Shown: positions 8,557 to 17,096 of the stretch, piece after piece
Numbering within the stretch: position 1 is the first letter of the stretch
Layout: each line of letters starts with the position of its first letter
The notes under the pieces: generated by a model
The model's input: only the letters and a program-made list of their open reading frames with translations
Databases searched by the model: none
Told to the model about the DNA's origin: nothing
Program-made: the position numbers and the translations under genes
From: Sipunculus nudus
Lineage: Eukaryota > Annelida > Sipuncula > Golfingiida > Sipunculidae
Assembly (NCBI GenBank): GCA_026874595.1
Contig: CM049309.1
Coordinates: 92,832,723-92,896,722, forward strand
Direction of reading: 5' to 3'
DNA: 64,000 bases

Positions 8557-8972
8557 AATGTAAACGCAAATTAAAACATAAAGTGAAAAAAACGAAAAAA
8601 CAATATGAAAAGGCCAAAAAACAAATTCGTAAAGATGCTAAAGAATGTTTTGACAAGAATGAACCTCGTCCTCAGTGGTATCAGAAATTAATGAACCCTT
8701 TAACGGGCGGAACTCCTGGGCAAAAAGGCGAGTACCGTCCGGTAAGAACTGGTGTGCAAGAAAAATGGTTACGTAGAATCCCTGGACGGTTTACTCAACC
8801 TGGCGAGACTCGACGTGAACCTTATACTGCGGGTACGGTTTATGACAGTTATGTCCCCACTGCTACAGAAGAACGTGAACCGTCCTTGATTATGACCCCG
8901 AGACCCCGTCCCTCACCAGTGATCACTCGGGAAGTCGGTGAAGACGGGTACTATAACATTCAACCTATATAA
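8538..8972 (+). CDS. Small basic orphan protein
   Basis: 144 residues from the ATG. A GTG at 8520 is an alternative but unlikely start. The first 40 residues are almost one third Lys and predicted helical (KLKHKVKKTKKQYEKAKKQ). The rest is Pro, Arg and Tyr-rich with little order. Function unknown; the position beside other basic genes suggests a virion-core or nucleic-acid-associated protein. Its stop codon (8970-8972) is formed by the TATA box of the next gene. Confidence 0.7.
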   Translation: MVHSKLKCKRKLKHKVKKTKKQYEKAKKQIRKDAKECFDKNEPRPQWYQKLMNPLTGGTPGQKGEYRPVRTGVQEKWLRRIPGRFTQPGETRREPYTAGTVYDSYVPTATEEREPSLIMTPRPRPSPVITREVGEDGYYNIQPI

Positions 8973-8974
8973 AG
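8966..8974 (+). promoter_or_regulatory. TATA box (TATATAAAG) for the gene at 9003
   Basis: TATATAAAG lies 37 nt before the ATG at 9003 and contains the stop codon of the preceding gene. Confidence 0.7.
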
Positions 8975-9002
8975 CAAAAACTTTTAGGGAAACCAAACAA
9001 TT

Positions 9003-10637
9003 ATGGCGCGTGGACGGAAACGAAAAGACGATAGTGAGCTGAAACGGCCACGGGGACGGCCGTTGAAAAAAGAAAAAACACCCCCGAAATCACCAAAAAG
9101 GAAAGAACGGGAAAAAAAGATTTTAGTCTTTGAAACGAAAAAAGGACCGAAAATGGTCAGTATATTAAAGAAATTAGCCCCACCGAAAAAACCACCTGGC
9201 CGGCCGGATTTCCGTGTTTTAAATCAGACCCAACCAATGACTTACCGGTTAAAAAGTCCAACCCGCTACCCACCACCTACAGCTACCGTCAGCAAACGTC
9301 CACCCAGCCCGGAACCAGTACCTAGCCCCGAATTTAAAAAATTAATTGAAACGGCAACGACCGATTTCAGTGAAATTGAGCTTTACTTGCACGGGAGTAC
9401 TGTTCAAGAAACCGAAAATTTATACCGGACTCAAGAACGTCAACCCGGTAAACCTTTACCACCATCTCAAAACCCCCCACCCAAACCTGTCCCTGCGGTC
9501 GCACAGAAACCTGTTCCGGTCACATTTGCCCGGTTTTCTCCTTTAAGCAGAGCAAAACCTTCTCCTAAACCACAACCTAAAACTAACCGACCCCGTTTAG
9601 TTCCTAAAATCCCCGGAGGAGACAATGTTGTGCGAGGAAAAAGCGGGGTCCGAATGAAATTAGCATTAAAAAAACCTAAACCGAGTGATGCGGTAAAGCG
9701 GCTCCTCTTTACAGATAAACCCCCTCAACCACCACCTAAACCACCGACTCCACCACCCCCGTTACGGCTACCGACTCCTCCGAAACCGTTAATCCGCCCT
9801 ATTCCTCCACCGGTCAATACGTTAGTGAGTACGACCATGTTACCAATAATGAGCGTGAAAGCACAACCATTGGTCCCTCCAAAAACAAGATCCAGTGAAA
9901 CCGATACCCGTGAAATCGAAATGCAAACAGATATGCCCGTGAGAGCGACAGTCGGGACCCAATCGTTAGTGCCTACCAACGAAATGGCCATTCAAACCCG
10001 TCCGACAGTGGGTGAAGGTATAGCCACGCAAACTGAAGATCCCGGGGATAAAATCGACAGCGGGACCCAAGCGGGACCGGGCTTAGGTATCCCACCCCCG
10101 AATGCGCACGTGTTAAAAAGCGATGTTAAAGAATCGTTCCGTCGGAATGCTAGTATTTTAAAACATTTAGCTGCACAACCGAAAAGCATTTTAATGGATC
10201 AAACTTTACGTAAAGAAACGTTCAGCACTTCCCCCGATGAATTTATTCGAATGATCGCTTTAGCGTTAGCTATAATCTCAGAAACGTTATTATGTATCCG
10301 GGAAGAATTGAAAAACGATAATATGGCCTTTTGGCAATTTGTAGCTTCTCGAGGCGATATTCCTCCGTATTACCGGGTGGATCGTAATTTAGCTCAAACC
10401 GTTTCTAAACACACGGGATTACCGGCGAACACAGTACGTAATTTATCCAACAGTATCGGGAAATGGGAATCGGTGAATGCTAGAACCATCGATGTGGCTC
10501 GAGAATCGTTAGAAAACCCATCGGGTCGGACATGGTATTTAAGGTTGATTTTAGAAAATACCCATGATCAAGAATTTACGGATTTGATCATTTTAGCTTT
10601 AAAATATTTCGCCGGGATAATGGATGAAATAGTATAA
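9003..10637 (+). CDS. AT-hook protein with five spaced Q-centred motifs and a helical C-terminal domain
   Basis: 544 residues. The N-terminus is basic and holds an AT-hook core (RGRP, residues 17-20), which binds AT-rich minor groove. Residues 60-300 are Pro-rich with many PxxP stretches. Residues 300-360 contain five regularly spaced motifs: EMQTD, VGTQS, AIQTR, ATQTE and SGTQA. The glutamines at 308, 320, 331, 343 and 356 are 11-13 apart. In known families this spacing and the TQT core mark multivalent dynein light chain LC8 ligands. Residues 365-544 form an alpha-helical domain I do not recognise. An adaptor linking viral DNA or capsid to host proteins is an inference. Its stop lies inside the TATA box of the next gene. 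Confidence 0.8.
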   Translation: MARGRKRKDDSELKRPRGRPLKKEKTPPKSPKRKEREKKILVFETKKGPKMVSILKKLAPPKKPPGRPDFRVLNQTQPMTYRLKSPTRYPPPTATVSKRPPSPEPVPSPEFKKLIETATTDFSEIELYLHGSTVQETENLYRTQERQPGKPLPPSQNPPPKPVPAVAQKPVPVTFARFSPLSRAKPSPKPQPKTNRPRLVPKIPGGDNVVRGKSGVRMKLALKKPKPSDAVKRLLFTDKPPQPPPKPPTPPPPLRLPTPPKPLIRPIPPPVNTLVSTTMLPIMSVKAQPLVPPKTRSSETDTREIEMQTDMPVRATVGTQSLVPTNEMAIQTRPTVGEGIATQTEDPGDKIDSGTQAGPGLGIPPPNAHVLKSDVKESFRRNASILKHLAAQPKSILMDQTLRKETFSTSPDEFIRMIALALAIISETLLCIREELKNDNMAFWQFVASRGDIPPYYRVDRNLAQTVSKHTGLPANTVRNLSNSIGKWESVNARTIDVARESLENPSGRTWYLRLILENTHDQEFTDLIILALKYFAGIMDEIV

Positions 10638-10640
10638 ATA
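10633..10640 (+). promoter_or_regulatory. TATA box (TATAAATA) for the gene at 10675
   Basis: TATAAATA lies exactly 42 nt before the ATG at 10675, and its TAA is the stop of the preceding gene. This excludes the TTG at 10663 as the start. Confidence 0.75.
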
Positions 10641-10674
10641 GCATAAGGTATCAGTTTTATCATTGTCAATCAAG

Positions 10675-12267
10675 ATGGTAGACGCCGCCACAGACATCGT
10701 CCAGCAAACCGCCTTGTTTGCTGGTGGAACGAAACAAGATTCTATTTCACAAGGGCGATGGGTCAAAGTCGATCCTTTAACACCTTCGTACAAAACCGGA
10801 GGCCCCATCACTTTTTTTATCAGCGGGAATTCGTCCGAGTATATCGATTTGACAAATACCATGCTGGTGGTGAAAATGGGTATTTTCAACCAAGCCGGCA
10901 ACCCGTGTCAAAAAGTCACTGAGGATTTCGTATCACCGGTCAATAATATTATTCATACTATTTGGCGGCAAGTCAATATTAAATTGAATGGGACTGAATT
11001 GAATACACAAGATAACATGTACATGTACCGGGCGTATTTGGATAATTTATTAGGGTACAATAAAGGATACAAAGACACCTGTTTATCCGGCATGACAGGT
11101 TGGTTTAAAGATACACCTGGTAAATTCGATGAATTGCCACGGGCGATGGATAGTAGCAAAGATTACAGCAAGTCCACCGCCGGCACCGGCGGATTACACG
11201 ACTGGAGCACGGACGACGGCGGGGGGAAAACCTCATACGAAAAGTACTCGTTCGATAAAACCACGTCAAGTTCGACGAGCGCAGGGAAGGAAATCTACCA
11301 GACGGTGATCATTCCGTCCGCCAACGGGGAAATTGGTTTAACTAAAAATACTGCCATTAAAGAATCAATTTTAACGGCGGCTTTAGGAAAAAATTATGGC
11401 ATTTTAAATCGGTTTTTACAATTTTTTCCTAAAAACAATGAATTGTGCACGAACAGTGAACGGTCTAAACAAATAACTTTTAAAGCCCCAATCCATAGCG
11501 ATATTACCAACCAGAAAAAACTGTTACCCAATGGTGTTGATTTGACACTTGAATTTGATTTTACCGGATCCACCGAATTTCCTATCATGCAAATAGGAGG
11601 AAAAAATAATCAATTGAAAATTATGAAAATGTACCTGGATGTCCGAAAAGTGCAACCGTCTCACCGTTTTCAACAAGCAGTTGAAGCGAATTTAGCCAGA
11701 AATATGCCTATTCGCTATCCTTTGAAACATACATTTATGAGAAGCCATAATTTACCCGTAAGTGGTACTCAGGCGACATTGACCAATATGTTACAAGGGC
11801 AAATGCCACGTCGAATGGTATTTGCTTTTGTCGAAAGTAAAGCTTTAGCTGGAGATGAAACGAAAAACCCCTATAAATTAAAAGATTTAGGTGTCAATAA
11901 AGTTCAAGTGTATATGAACGGCCATCCCGTTCCGTCACAGCCGTACGAACCAGATTGGGATAAAGATTGGAAACGGGAATATATTGATTTTTTAAATAAT
12001 ATCGGAGTGGTCCGTGGCGGGCTTGGTGTAGATATTTCTTATCAAGAGTTCAGGCAAGGGTATACGGTGTTTGCCATGGATTTTTCACCGACTTTGGCAT
12101 CGGATGAAAAATACATTCAAGACCCGACTGTAGGGGTATTAAGAATGGATTTAGGGTTCAAAGACCAAACAGCGTTGGCTGAACAACATATGGTCATCGT
12201 TTACTACGAAATGGATGGGGAAGTGACTATTGGGCAATCACGAGAAGTATTGAAATCGTATACCTAA
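10675..12267 (+). CDS. Capsid-type protein 1 (F54H12.2-like family)
   Basis: 530 residues. The N-terminal half has the segments GGPITFFISG, YIDLTNTMLVV and VSPVNNIIHTIW. The C-terminal half has RYPLKHTFMR, QGQMPRRMVFAFV, YQEFRQGYTVFAMDFSPTL and a final YYEMDGEVTIGQSREV. I recognise these as the conserved blocks of proteins annotated 'F54H12.2-like' in animals, which I believe are double-jelly-roll-type major capsid proteins of Polinton-related elements; the fold was not tested. A second copy follows directly. Residues about 159-212 are a Gly/Ser/Thr-rich insert with no match in the paralogue, likely a surface loop. The start is fixed by a TATA box at 42 nt. The frame is intact. Confidence 0.85.
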   Translation: MVDAATDIVQQTALFAGGTKQDSISQGRWVKVDPLTPSYKTGGPITFFISGNSSEYIDLTNTMLVVKMGIFNQAGNPCQKVTEDFVSPVNNIIHTIWRQVNIKLNGTELNTQDNMYMYRAYLDNLLGYNKGYKDTCLSGMTGWFKDTPGKFDELPRAMDSSKDYSKSTAGTGGLHDWSTDDGGGKTSYEKYSFDKTTSSSTSAGKEIYQTVIIPSANGEIGLTKNTAIKESILTAALGKNYGILNRFLQFFPKNNELCTNSERSKQITFKAPIHSDITNQKKLLPNGVDLTLEFDFTGSTEFPIMQIGGKNNQLKIMKMYLDVRKVQPSHRFQQAVEANLARNMPIRYPLKHTFMRSHNLPVSGTQATLTNMLQGQMPRRMVFAFVESKALAGDETKNPYKLKDLGVNKVQVYMNGHPVPSQPYEPDWDKDWKREYIDFLNNIGVVRGGLGVDISYQEFRQGYTVFAMDFSPTLASDEKYIQDPTVGVLRMDLGFKDQTALAEQHMVIVYYEMDGEVTIGQSREVLKSYT

Positions 12268-12271
12268 AAAG

Positions 12272-12280
12272 TATAAAAGG
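12272..12280 (+). promoter_or_regulatory. TATA box (TATAAAAGG) for the gene at 12314
   Basis: TATAAAAGG lies in the 46-bp gap between the two capsid-type genes, exactly 42 nt before the ATG. Confidence 0.75.
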
Positions 12281-12313
12281 CATTTTTCATTTCACAAATG
12301 AATTAGTTCCATC

Positions 12314-13975
12314 ATGGACGGGGGTGGCGATCTCGTTCAAAACACGGCATTATTTACTGGAGGCACGAAACAAGATTCTATCTCACAAGGACGAACGGTT
12401 AAAATCGATTCTTTAACCCCTTCGTACAAAACTGGAGGTCCCGTTGAATTTGTTATCAATGGGGATAGTAATGAATATATCGATTGGGCCAATTCTTTTA
12501 TGATCGTTAAATTAAAAATAACCACGCAGGCGGGTCACCCATGTCAAAAATGGCTGGCCGATTTTGTTTCTCCCGTGAACAATATTGTTCACAGTTTATG
12601 GAAACAAGTCAGAATGGAAATGGAAGGAACGGAATTGAATACGTTGGATAACATGTATGCCTATCGAGCCTATTTAGAAAATTTACTTTCATTTAATCAA
12701 GAATTTAAAGAGACTGGTTTATCGGCCATGACAGGGTGGTTTAAAGGTACACCGGGAAAATTCAATGCGTTTCCAGATACTACTAACTTTAAGACTAAAA
12801 ACACGCATTGGGAAGAAACGATAAAGGGGGAAAAAAATAATGATAACAGTGCAAACAAAGATTTGTATGCATGGTCACGTGATGCAGCTAACAAAAACAC
12901 CGAGTGTAGTGAAAAAAATAACAAAAATAAAATTGTGTGTAGTGATTGGCGTCCATACGTAAAAGTATTCTTTAGTAAAGATTCCAATTTAATTAAAGTT
13001 CGGTTTATTCCTACAGCGTTGGGACCTGTGGGTTTAGAAATAAAAGATGATAAAGCTAAATATTCTATTTTAACCGCTTCGATGGATAAAAATTACGGGA
13101 TGTTAAACCGGTTTTTACAATTTTTCCCTAATAATGATCCTTTTTGTGAAAATACTGAAATTTCACAAGAAATTACTTTTAAAGCTCCTATTCATGCAGA
13201 TTTAACCACTCAAAGTAAATTTATTATTAATGGTGTTAATATTAAAGTGACTTTTGATTTTCAATCTAATCCACAATTTTATATTATGCGGGATTCTACA
13301 AACACTGATGTCACACAAAAAGGAGAATTAAAAATAACTAACATGTATTTGGATATACGTAAAGTTAAACCTTCTTTCCGGTTTCAACAAGCTGTGGAAG
13401 CTAATTTAAGTAAGGGGTTACCGATTCGGTACCCATTAAAACATTCCATTATGCGTACTTATGATTTACCGACAAATGGCACCGAAGCGAATCTTGTAAA
13501 TATGTTACAAGGTCAAATGCCCCGACGAATGATTTTTGGGTTTGTTAAAAGTTCTGCGGTTCGCGGGAATGAAAAAGAAAACCCTTATTTCTTCGATAAT
13601 TTAAAAGCCAATAAAATACAAGTGTACATGAATAATTTTTCTGTACCTATTTTCCCATATGAACCTAAATGGAGTAGGGATTGGAAACGGGAATATATTG
13701 ATACATTAAATACGGTCGGAGTAGTGAGAGGGGCTTTGGGTGTGGATATTTCGTACCAAGATTACAGGAAAGGGTACACCTTTTTTGCAGTGGATTTTTC
13801 ACCGACATTAGCATCGGATGAAAAATATATTCAGGATCCGATTGTAGGGGTATTGAGAATGGAACTGGCATTTGAAACCACACTCACAAACCAACACACA
13901 CTCATTGCATACTATGAAATGGATGGTGAAATCACAATAGATAAATCACGTCAAGTTTTAAAATCCTTTATTTAA
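12314..13975 (+). CDS. Capsid-type protein 2, tandem paralogue of the preceding gene
   Basis: 553 residues. It shares most blocks with the gene just upstream: LFTGGTKQDSISQGR and TPSYKTGGP near the start, APIHADLTTQ in the middle, and QGQMPRRMIFGFV, SYQDYRKGYTFFAVDFSPTL and YYEMDGEITIDKSRQVLKS at the end. The main difference is residues about 154-226, where this copy has a longer, Lys/Asn-rich, charged insert. The two probably arose by duplication and may form different capsomers or be alternative versions. The promoter layout (TATA at 42 nt) is the same. The gene ends 150 bp from the convergent RING-finger gene. Confidence 0.85.
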   Translation: MDGGGDLVQNTALFTGGTKQDSISQGRTVKIDSLTPSYKTGGPVEFVINGDSNEYIDWANSFMIVKLKITTQAGHPCQKWLADFVSPVNNIVHSLWKQVRMEMEGTELNTLDNMYAYRAYLENLLSFNQEFKETGLSAMTGWFKGTPGKFNAFPDTTNFKTKNTHWEETIKGEKNNDNSANKDLYAWSRDAANKNTECSEKNNKNKIVCSDWRPYVKVFFSKDSNLIKVRFIPTALGPVGLEIKDDKAKYSILTASMDKNYGMLNRFLQFFPNNDPFCENTEISQEITFKAPIHADLTTQSKFIINGVNIKVTFDFQSNPQFYIMRDSTNTDVTQKGELKITNMYLDIRKVKPSFRFQQAVEANLSKGLPIRYPLKHSIMRTYDLPTNGTEANLVNMLQGQMPRRMIFGFVKSSAVRGNEKENPYFFDNLKANKIQVYMNNFSVPIFPYEPKWSRDWKREYIDTLNTVGVVRGALGVDISYQDYRKGYTFFAVDFSPTLASDEKYIQDPIVGVLRMELAFETTLTNQHTLIAYYEMDGEITIDKSRQVLKSFI

Positions 13976-14125
13976 AAAACGTCACATATTACTAAATGCA
14001 ATTATATTTTTATTATTTTTTAACTACACTCAGTGATTTTATCTTTGAATGTATTTTTATCATTATTTAACTTTACTTCATTTCTTCTTAATGCGTGTTT
14101 ACATTTTACAGTTCAGTAGTCTTTG
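13976..14125 (+). other. Convergent intergenic spacer
   Basis: 150 bp of AT-rich sequence between the second capsid-type gene and the oppositely oriented RING gene. T-rich runs are present on the plus strand, but I find no canonical AATAAA on either strand. Confidence 0.5.
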
Positions 14126-16174
14126 TTACTCATTGAAATCGCCCACTTGGTAAACGTTCAATTGTCCTTGAATAACATTTTCATTGAGTTCATCATCGAA
14201 CACACCTTCATCTTCAGACGACGAGGAAACAAAATGATCTTCATCCACTAAATTGCTGCCGAAGCCCATGGACCGCGTCACACTTATATCATCTGAATCT
14301 GTTTTCTGAATTTTTATCAACATTCGACTTCCACTGTCGGGTGCACATTCTGTTTTCATCTCACAGGCAAACACTAAACAACACGATACGGTATTTAATT
14401 TCCCGTGCTTATTTTCCATGGACTGGGGATTTTCAATCATCATCCCATCGCTGTTCCTGATCTTGGCAAAGAAATTGATTTGGTCCGGTTCCGTTTCAAT
14501 GATCCCTGGAGGTTTCGGATAAACGCACGAAATCGGAAGCGCCGAATCGTACGCAAAGATTTTGCGCCCATCCCCTAGTTGACACCAGACCATCGATGCT
14601 TCTCTTTCCAGCTGTGCTTGTAACAAAATCACGTCGCCGTATTCTCCCATGTATTCTTCAAACGCTTGTTTTAAATTTTCAAATCCTTGAGGGAGTTTTT
14701 TCAAACACCAACTTTGTAAAGACACTCGATCCGATTCTACAAGGCCCAACGGTGTCAGTTTCAATTCTTGTTCGTACCCCGCCCGTAAAATCAATTGGTT
14801 CATGGCCACACTGTGGATTTTACGCGACTCTGAAAAATAGTCATGGATCAATTGCCAACATTCCGAAGACAATAAATCTAACGGGCGTATCATTCCTTCC
14901 CGCCCCGTGATTTTGAATTTGTCAAACACGTACTTGGTACACACGCGTGAATAAAAACAAGGTACATGCTCGTTTTCTTTCAAGTTCTTTAACACGAAAT
15001 ACAGTTGGTGTCCCAGATAGCACATTTGTCCGTTCCAGTCGACCAGCGGGTATGTGGGGGCCGGTAAAGTCTTGGGAGGGGCAGGGATCGTTTGCGTTAA
15101 CATCACCCCGTTGTAACAGATGTACAAAAAACAATCAACAAATTCCGGAAACTGCGCATCAAATACTCCTGAATTATGTTGCCATGATGTGAATACAAAA
15201 GGAAAAGGGAGATAGTTTGTCAAATACCTTAACCCATACCCCATAAAAAACTGCGAGACTTCGGATGGGAGGTCGTCCAAAGATAAAAAGTCGACATTGT
15301 TGTCATCGGGGATCCGTTCCCTTCTGTCTGAAAAATTCAATTTCACACACACGGTGCTGTCACATAACGCGAACGGAGATGACCGCATCATCGTTTGAAA
15401 TTGCCGGGGGGTCACGTGTCTCGAATGCGCTAACAATAGGCTTACTACCAATGACATGTCATTGTAACACGATGGGCACATTTTCCATATCCCACGGTTA
15501 GGATATATAACTTTGTACCTGTCACTATTATCATGAAGAAAAACCCGGCACATGATGTCGGCAGGGTTCGAACATGATTGCTCTTCATCGAAAAAATATT
15601 TCATCCATTCCAAAACCGGTGGAGTATCTCTCTCTATCCCTCGTGCACACACTACACTGTTAAAAGGCTCGTCACTGCCTAAACTTGCGTAAAACCCATC
15701 AACAATTTCTTGCCGTTTTTGTAATGTCTCTTCCGTTAAATCTTCCGGGTGTAAATATGGCCGGAACTCTTCACGGAGTGGTGGAACATTGCAACAGCGG
15801 GTCGTACAAAATTCTCTCACAATAACTCCTAAGACTGCAGTATATTTTCCACAGGCCGGGCAAAATGTCAAATACATTCTATCTTCGGATTCCAAAGTAA
15901 TCAGTCTGTACTTGATACAAAAATTGCATACACAAGTGTGGCATCCCGTTAAGACATTGGCTGCTCGTTTTTTACAAATCAAACAGGCACAGCTGTGTTT
16001 GTCGGTTGCCAAAACCGTAGCGGGTTGGATTTTTTGCCGGTTGAAGTAGATGTTGGACAAGACTTGGAAAGGTTCTTCTATAGGCCCGTACCGGTGCCCG
16101 ATAAACGGGGAATCCGTCCAGACAGATTTTAAACACCCGTTCCATACTTCTGATTTGTGTGTGTTACGCCACAT
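14126..16174 (-). CDS. RING-finger protein, the only minus-strand gene of the element
   Basis: 682 residues. A RING-like zinc site lies near the N-terminus: C64-x2-C67, then C78-H79, C83-x2-C86 and C105-P-A-C108. The histidine follows its cysteine directly, a slight deviation from the usual C-x-H. Further cysteines follow at 123, 127 and 128. The 500-residue middle is unfamiliar, with scattered CxxC pairs such as MCPSC. The C-terminus is acidic and Ser-rich (SSSSEDEGVFDDE). RING proteins of viruses are often ubiquitin ligases or regulators acting early, but activity here is not shown. It shares a divergent promoter region containing TTCCGG boxes with the PC4-like gene. Confidence 0.8.
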   Translation of the reverse strand: MWRNTHKSEVWNGCLKSVWTDSPFIGHRYGPIEEPFQVLSNIYFNRQKIQPATVLATDKHSCACLICKKRAANVLTGCHTCVCNFCIKYRLITLESEDRMYLTFCPACGKYTAVLGVIVREFCTTRCCNVPPLREEFRPYLHPEDLTEETLQKRQEIVDGFYASLGSDEPFNSVVCARGIERDTPPVLEWMKYFFDEEQSCSNPADIMCRVFLHDNSDRYKVIYPNRGIWKMCPSCYNDMSLVVSLLLAHSRHVTPRQFQTMMRSSPFALCDSTVCVKLNFSDRRERIPDDNNVDFLSLDDLPSEVSQFFMGYGLRYLTNYLPFPFVFTSWQHNSGVFDAQFPEFVDCFLYICYNGVMLTQTIPAPPKTLPAPTYPLVDWNGQMCYLGHQLYFVLKNLKENEHVPCFYSRVCTKYVFDKFKITGREGMIRPLDLLSSECWQLIHDYFSESRKIHSVAMNQLILRAGYEQELKLTPLGLVESDRVSLQSWCLKKLPQGFENLKQAFEEYMGEYGDVILLQAQLEREASMVWCQLGDGRKIFAYDSALPISCVYPKPPGIIETEPDQINFFAKIRNSDGMMIENPQSMENKHGKLNTVSCCLVFACEMKTECAPDSGSRMLIKIQKTDSDDISVTRSMGFGSNLVDEDHFVSSSSEDEGVFDDELNENVIQGQLNVYQVGDFNE

Positions 16175-16204
16175 GATTGATTATTGATGAGTAAAACCAG
16201 AAAA

Positions 16205-16211
16205 ATTTATA
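16205..16211 (-). promoter_or_regulatory. TATA box (TATAAAT, minus strand) for the RING gene
   Basis: Read on the minus strand, TATAAAT starts 37 nt upstream of the ATG at 16174. Confidence 0.65.
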
Positions 16212-16230
16212 CCCTTTATTTCTTATCAAG

Positions 16231-16301
16231 TATTTCCGGTTTCTTTTTTTTTTGTGTAAAGTATTTCCGGTGTCTTGGAATTTTTATCAGTCACTTCCGG
16301 T
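16231..16301 (+). promoter_or_regulatory. Three TTCCGG boxes in a divergent promoter
   Basis: TTCCGG occurs at 16234, 16265 and 16295, 31 and 30 bp apart (about three helical turns each). The last is CACTTCCGGT, a good match to the ETS-family (GABP-type) consensus. They lie between the divergent RING and PC4-like genes. Confidence 0.55.
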
Positions 16302-16310
16302 CCTCGCCAG

Positions 16311-16318
16311 TATTAATA
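16311..16318 (+). promoter_or_regulatory. Weak TATA-like element (TATTAATA) for the PC4-like gene
   Basis: TATTAATA lies 52 nt upstream of the ATG at 16363. It is not a standard TATA box, so the call is tentative. Confidence 0.3.
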
Positions 16319-16362
16319 CAGGGGTATCATGTGACAAGACTCAGTCTACAACGGTTACCGTC

Positions 16363-16977
16363 ATGAACAACCCACGACCCGCTAAGAAGTTAAAGCTGAC
16401 ACCGCCCGCACCAGCAACAGAAAGTATGGTGGTTCACGATGAATGCCGAGCTTCCCGAAAAGTCTTTCTGGGCGGTAGTGAAAACAACTGGTGGTTTGCG
16501 ACACCTCAAGGGTACAATGTGAAAATCGGGTGCTGGAGTAAAGGCATGCCTGTGGCTAAAAAGGGCGTGACTTTAACACCTGAAGAACTCCGTAAATTGG
16601 CTACCAATATTGATAAAGTCAATAACACTGTCATTGAAGTTCTCCACGATAGCCATAAAGATTACCGCTTCACCTTATCACCGGGCAACCCTAATTTTCC
16701 CGATACACGGATCGTCGCTGTCAGCTGCGGAAGTGCCTGGCCGAACATCGTCAACATCCGAGAATGGTACTACAACTTCAAAGAAGGCAAACGGTTCCCC
16801 AGTAAAACTGGAGCAGCATTGTTTATCGACGTATGGGCTGAAGTTGTGAAACATATTGATGATATTGTGAATCTGATTGCCTGTCAAGAAGAGCATGGCA
16901 ATATTGAAGCCGCTGTGGCTTGCGGGAACCATCCTGAGTTTATGTTTTCAGAGACTTTATCTGATGACGAATATTGA
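16363..16977 (+). CDS. Tandem PC4-like ssDNA-binding protein
   Basis: 204 residues from the ATG at 16363; the frame runs upstream to 16252 but that part lies in the promoter. Two PC4-like units are visible. Unit one (about 33-95) has KVFLGG then KKGVTLTPEELRKLA. Unit two (about 114-172) has RIVAVSCGSAWPNIVNIREWYY then a helix. Host PC4 (p15) is a transcriptional coactivator that binds single-stranded DNA as a dimer; two units in one chain would mimic the dimer. The N-terminus has a basic nuclear-localisation-like patch (PAKKLKLTP) and the C-terminus is acidic. Likely role: viral transcription or replication, by homology. Confidence 0.8.
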   Translation: MNNPRPAKKLKLTPPAPATESMVVHDECRASRKVFLGGSENNWWFATPQGYNVKIGCWSKGMPVAKKGVTLTPEELRKLATNIDKVNNTVIEVLHDSHKDYRFTLSPGNPNFPDTRIVAVSCGSAWPNIVNIREWYYNFKEGKRFPSKTGAALFIDVWAEVVKHIDDIVNLIACQEEHGNIEAAVACGNHPEFMFSETLSDDEY

Positions 16978-16994
16978 CTTTGTGCTTGATCATC

Positions 16995-17028
16995 ATTTGC
17001 ATGTGTGTTTATGAAAAGAAAAAATAAA
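16995..17028 (+). promoter_or_regulatory. Octamer-like motif and AATAAA signal
   Basis: ATTTGCAT (16995-17002) matches the POU octamer and lies about 60 bp upstream of the next TATA box. AATAAA at 17023-17028 could be the poly(A) signal of the PC4-like gene. Both are short and may be chance. Confidence 0.3.
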
Positions 17029-17060
17029 AAATGTTTGCTTTGATATCCTGTCTTGTTTCC

Positions 17061-17069
17061 TATATAAAC
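17061..17069 (+). promoter_or_regulatory. TATA box (TATATAAAC) for the gene at 17097
   Basis: TATATAAAC lies 36 nt upstream of the ATG at 17097. It falls inside an upstream extension of the frame (17031), which excludes that earlier start. Confidence 0.7.
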
Positions 17070-17096
17070 GAACGGTGTGTGAGATGTGAATGGAAA

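Noticed and set aside
10663-10674. TTG start 12 bases upstream of the first capsid-type gene
   Set aside because: Animal-infecting elements use ATG, and the TATA box at 10633 is exactly 42 nt from the ATG at 10675.
17031-17096. Upstream ATG of the W-E-V gene at 17097
   Set aside because: The TATA box at 17061 lies inside this extension, so the transcript would start after it.
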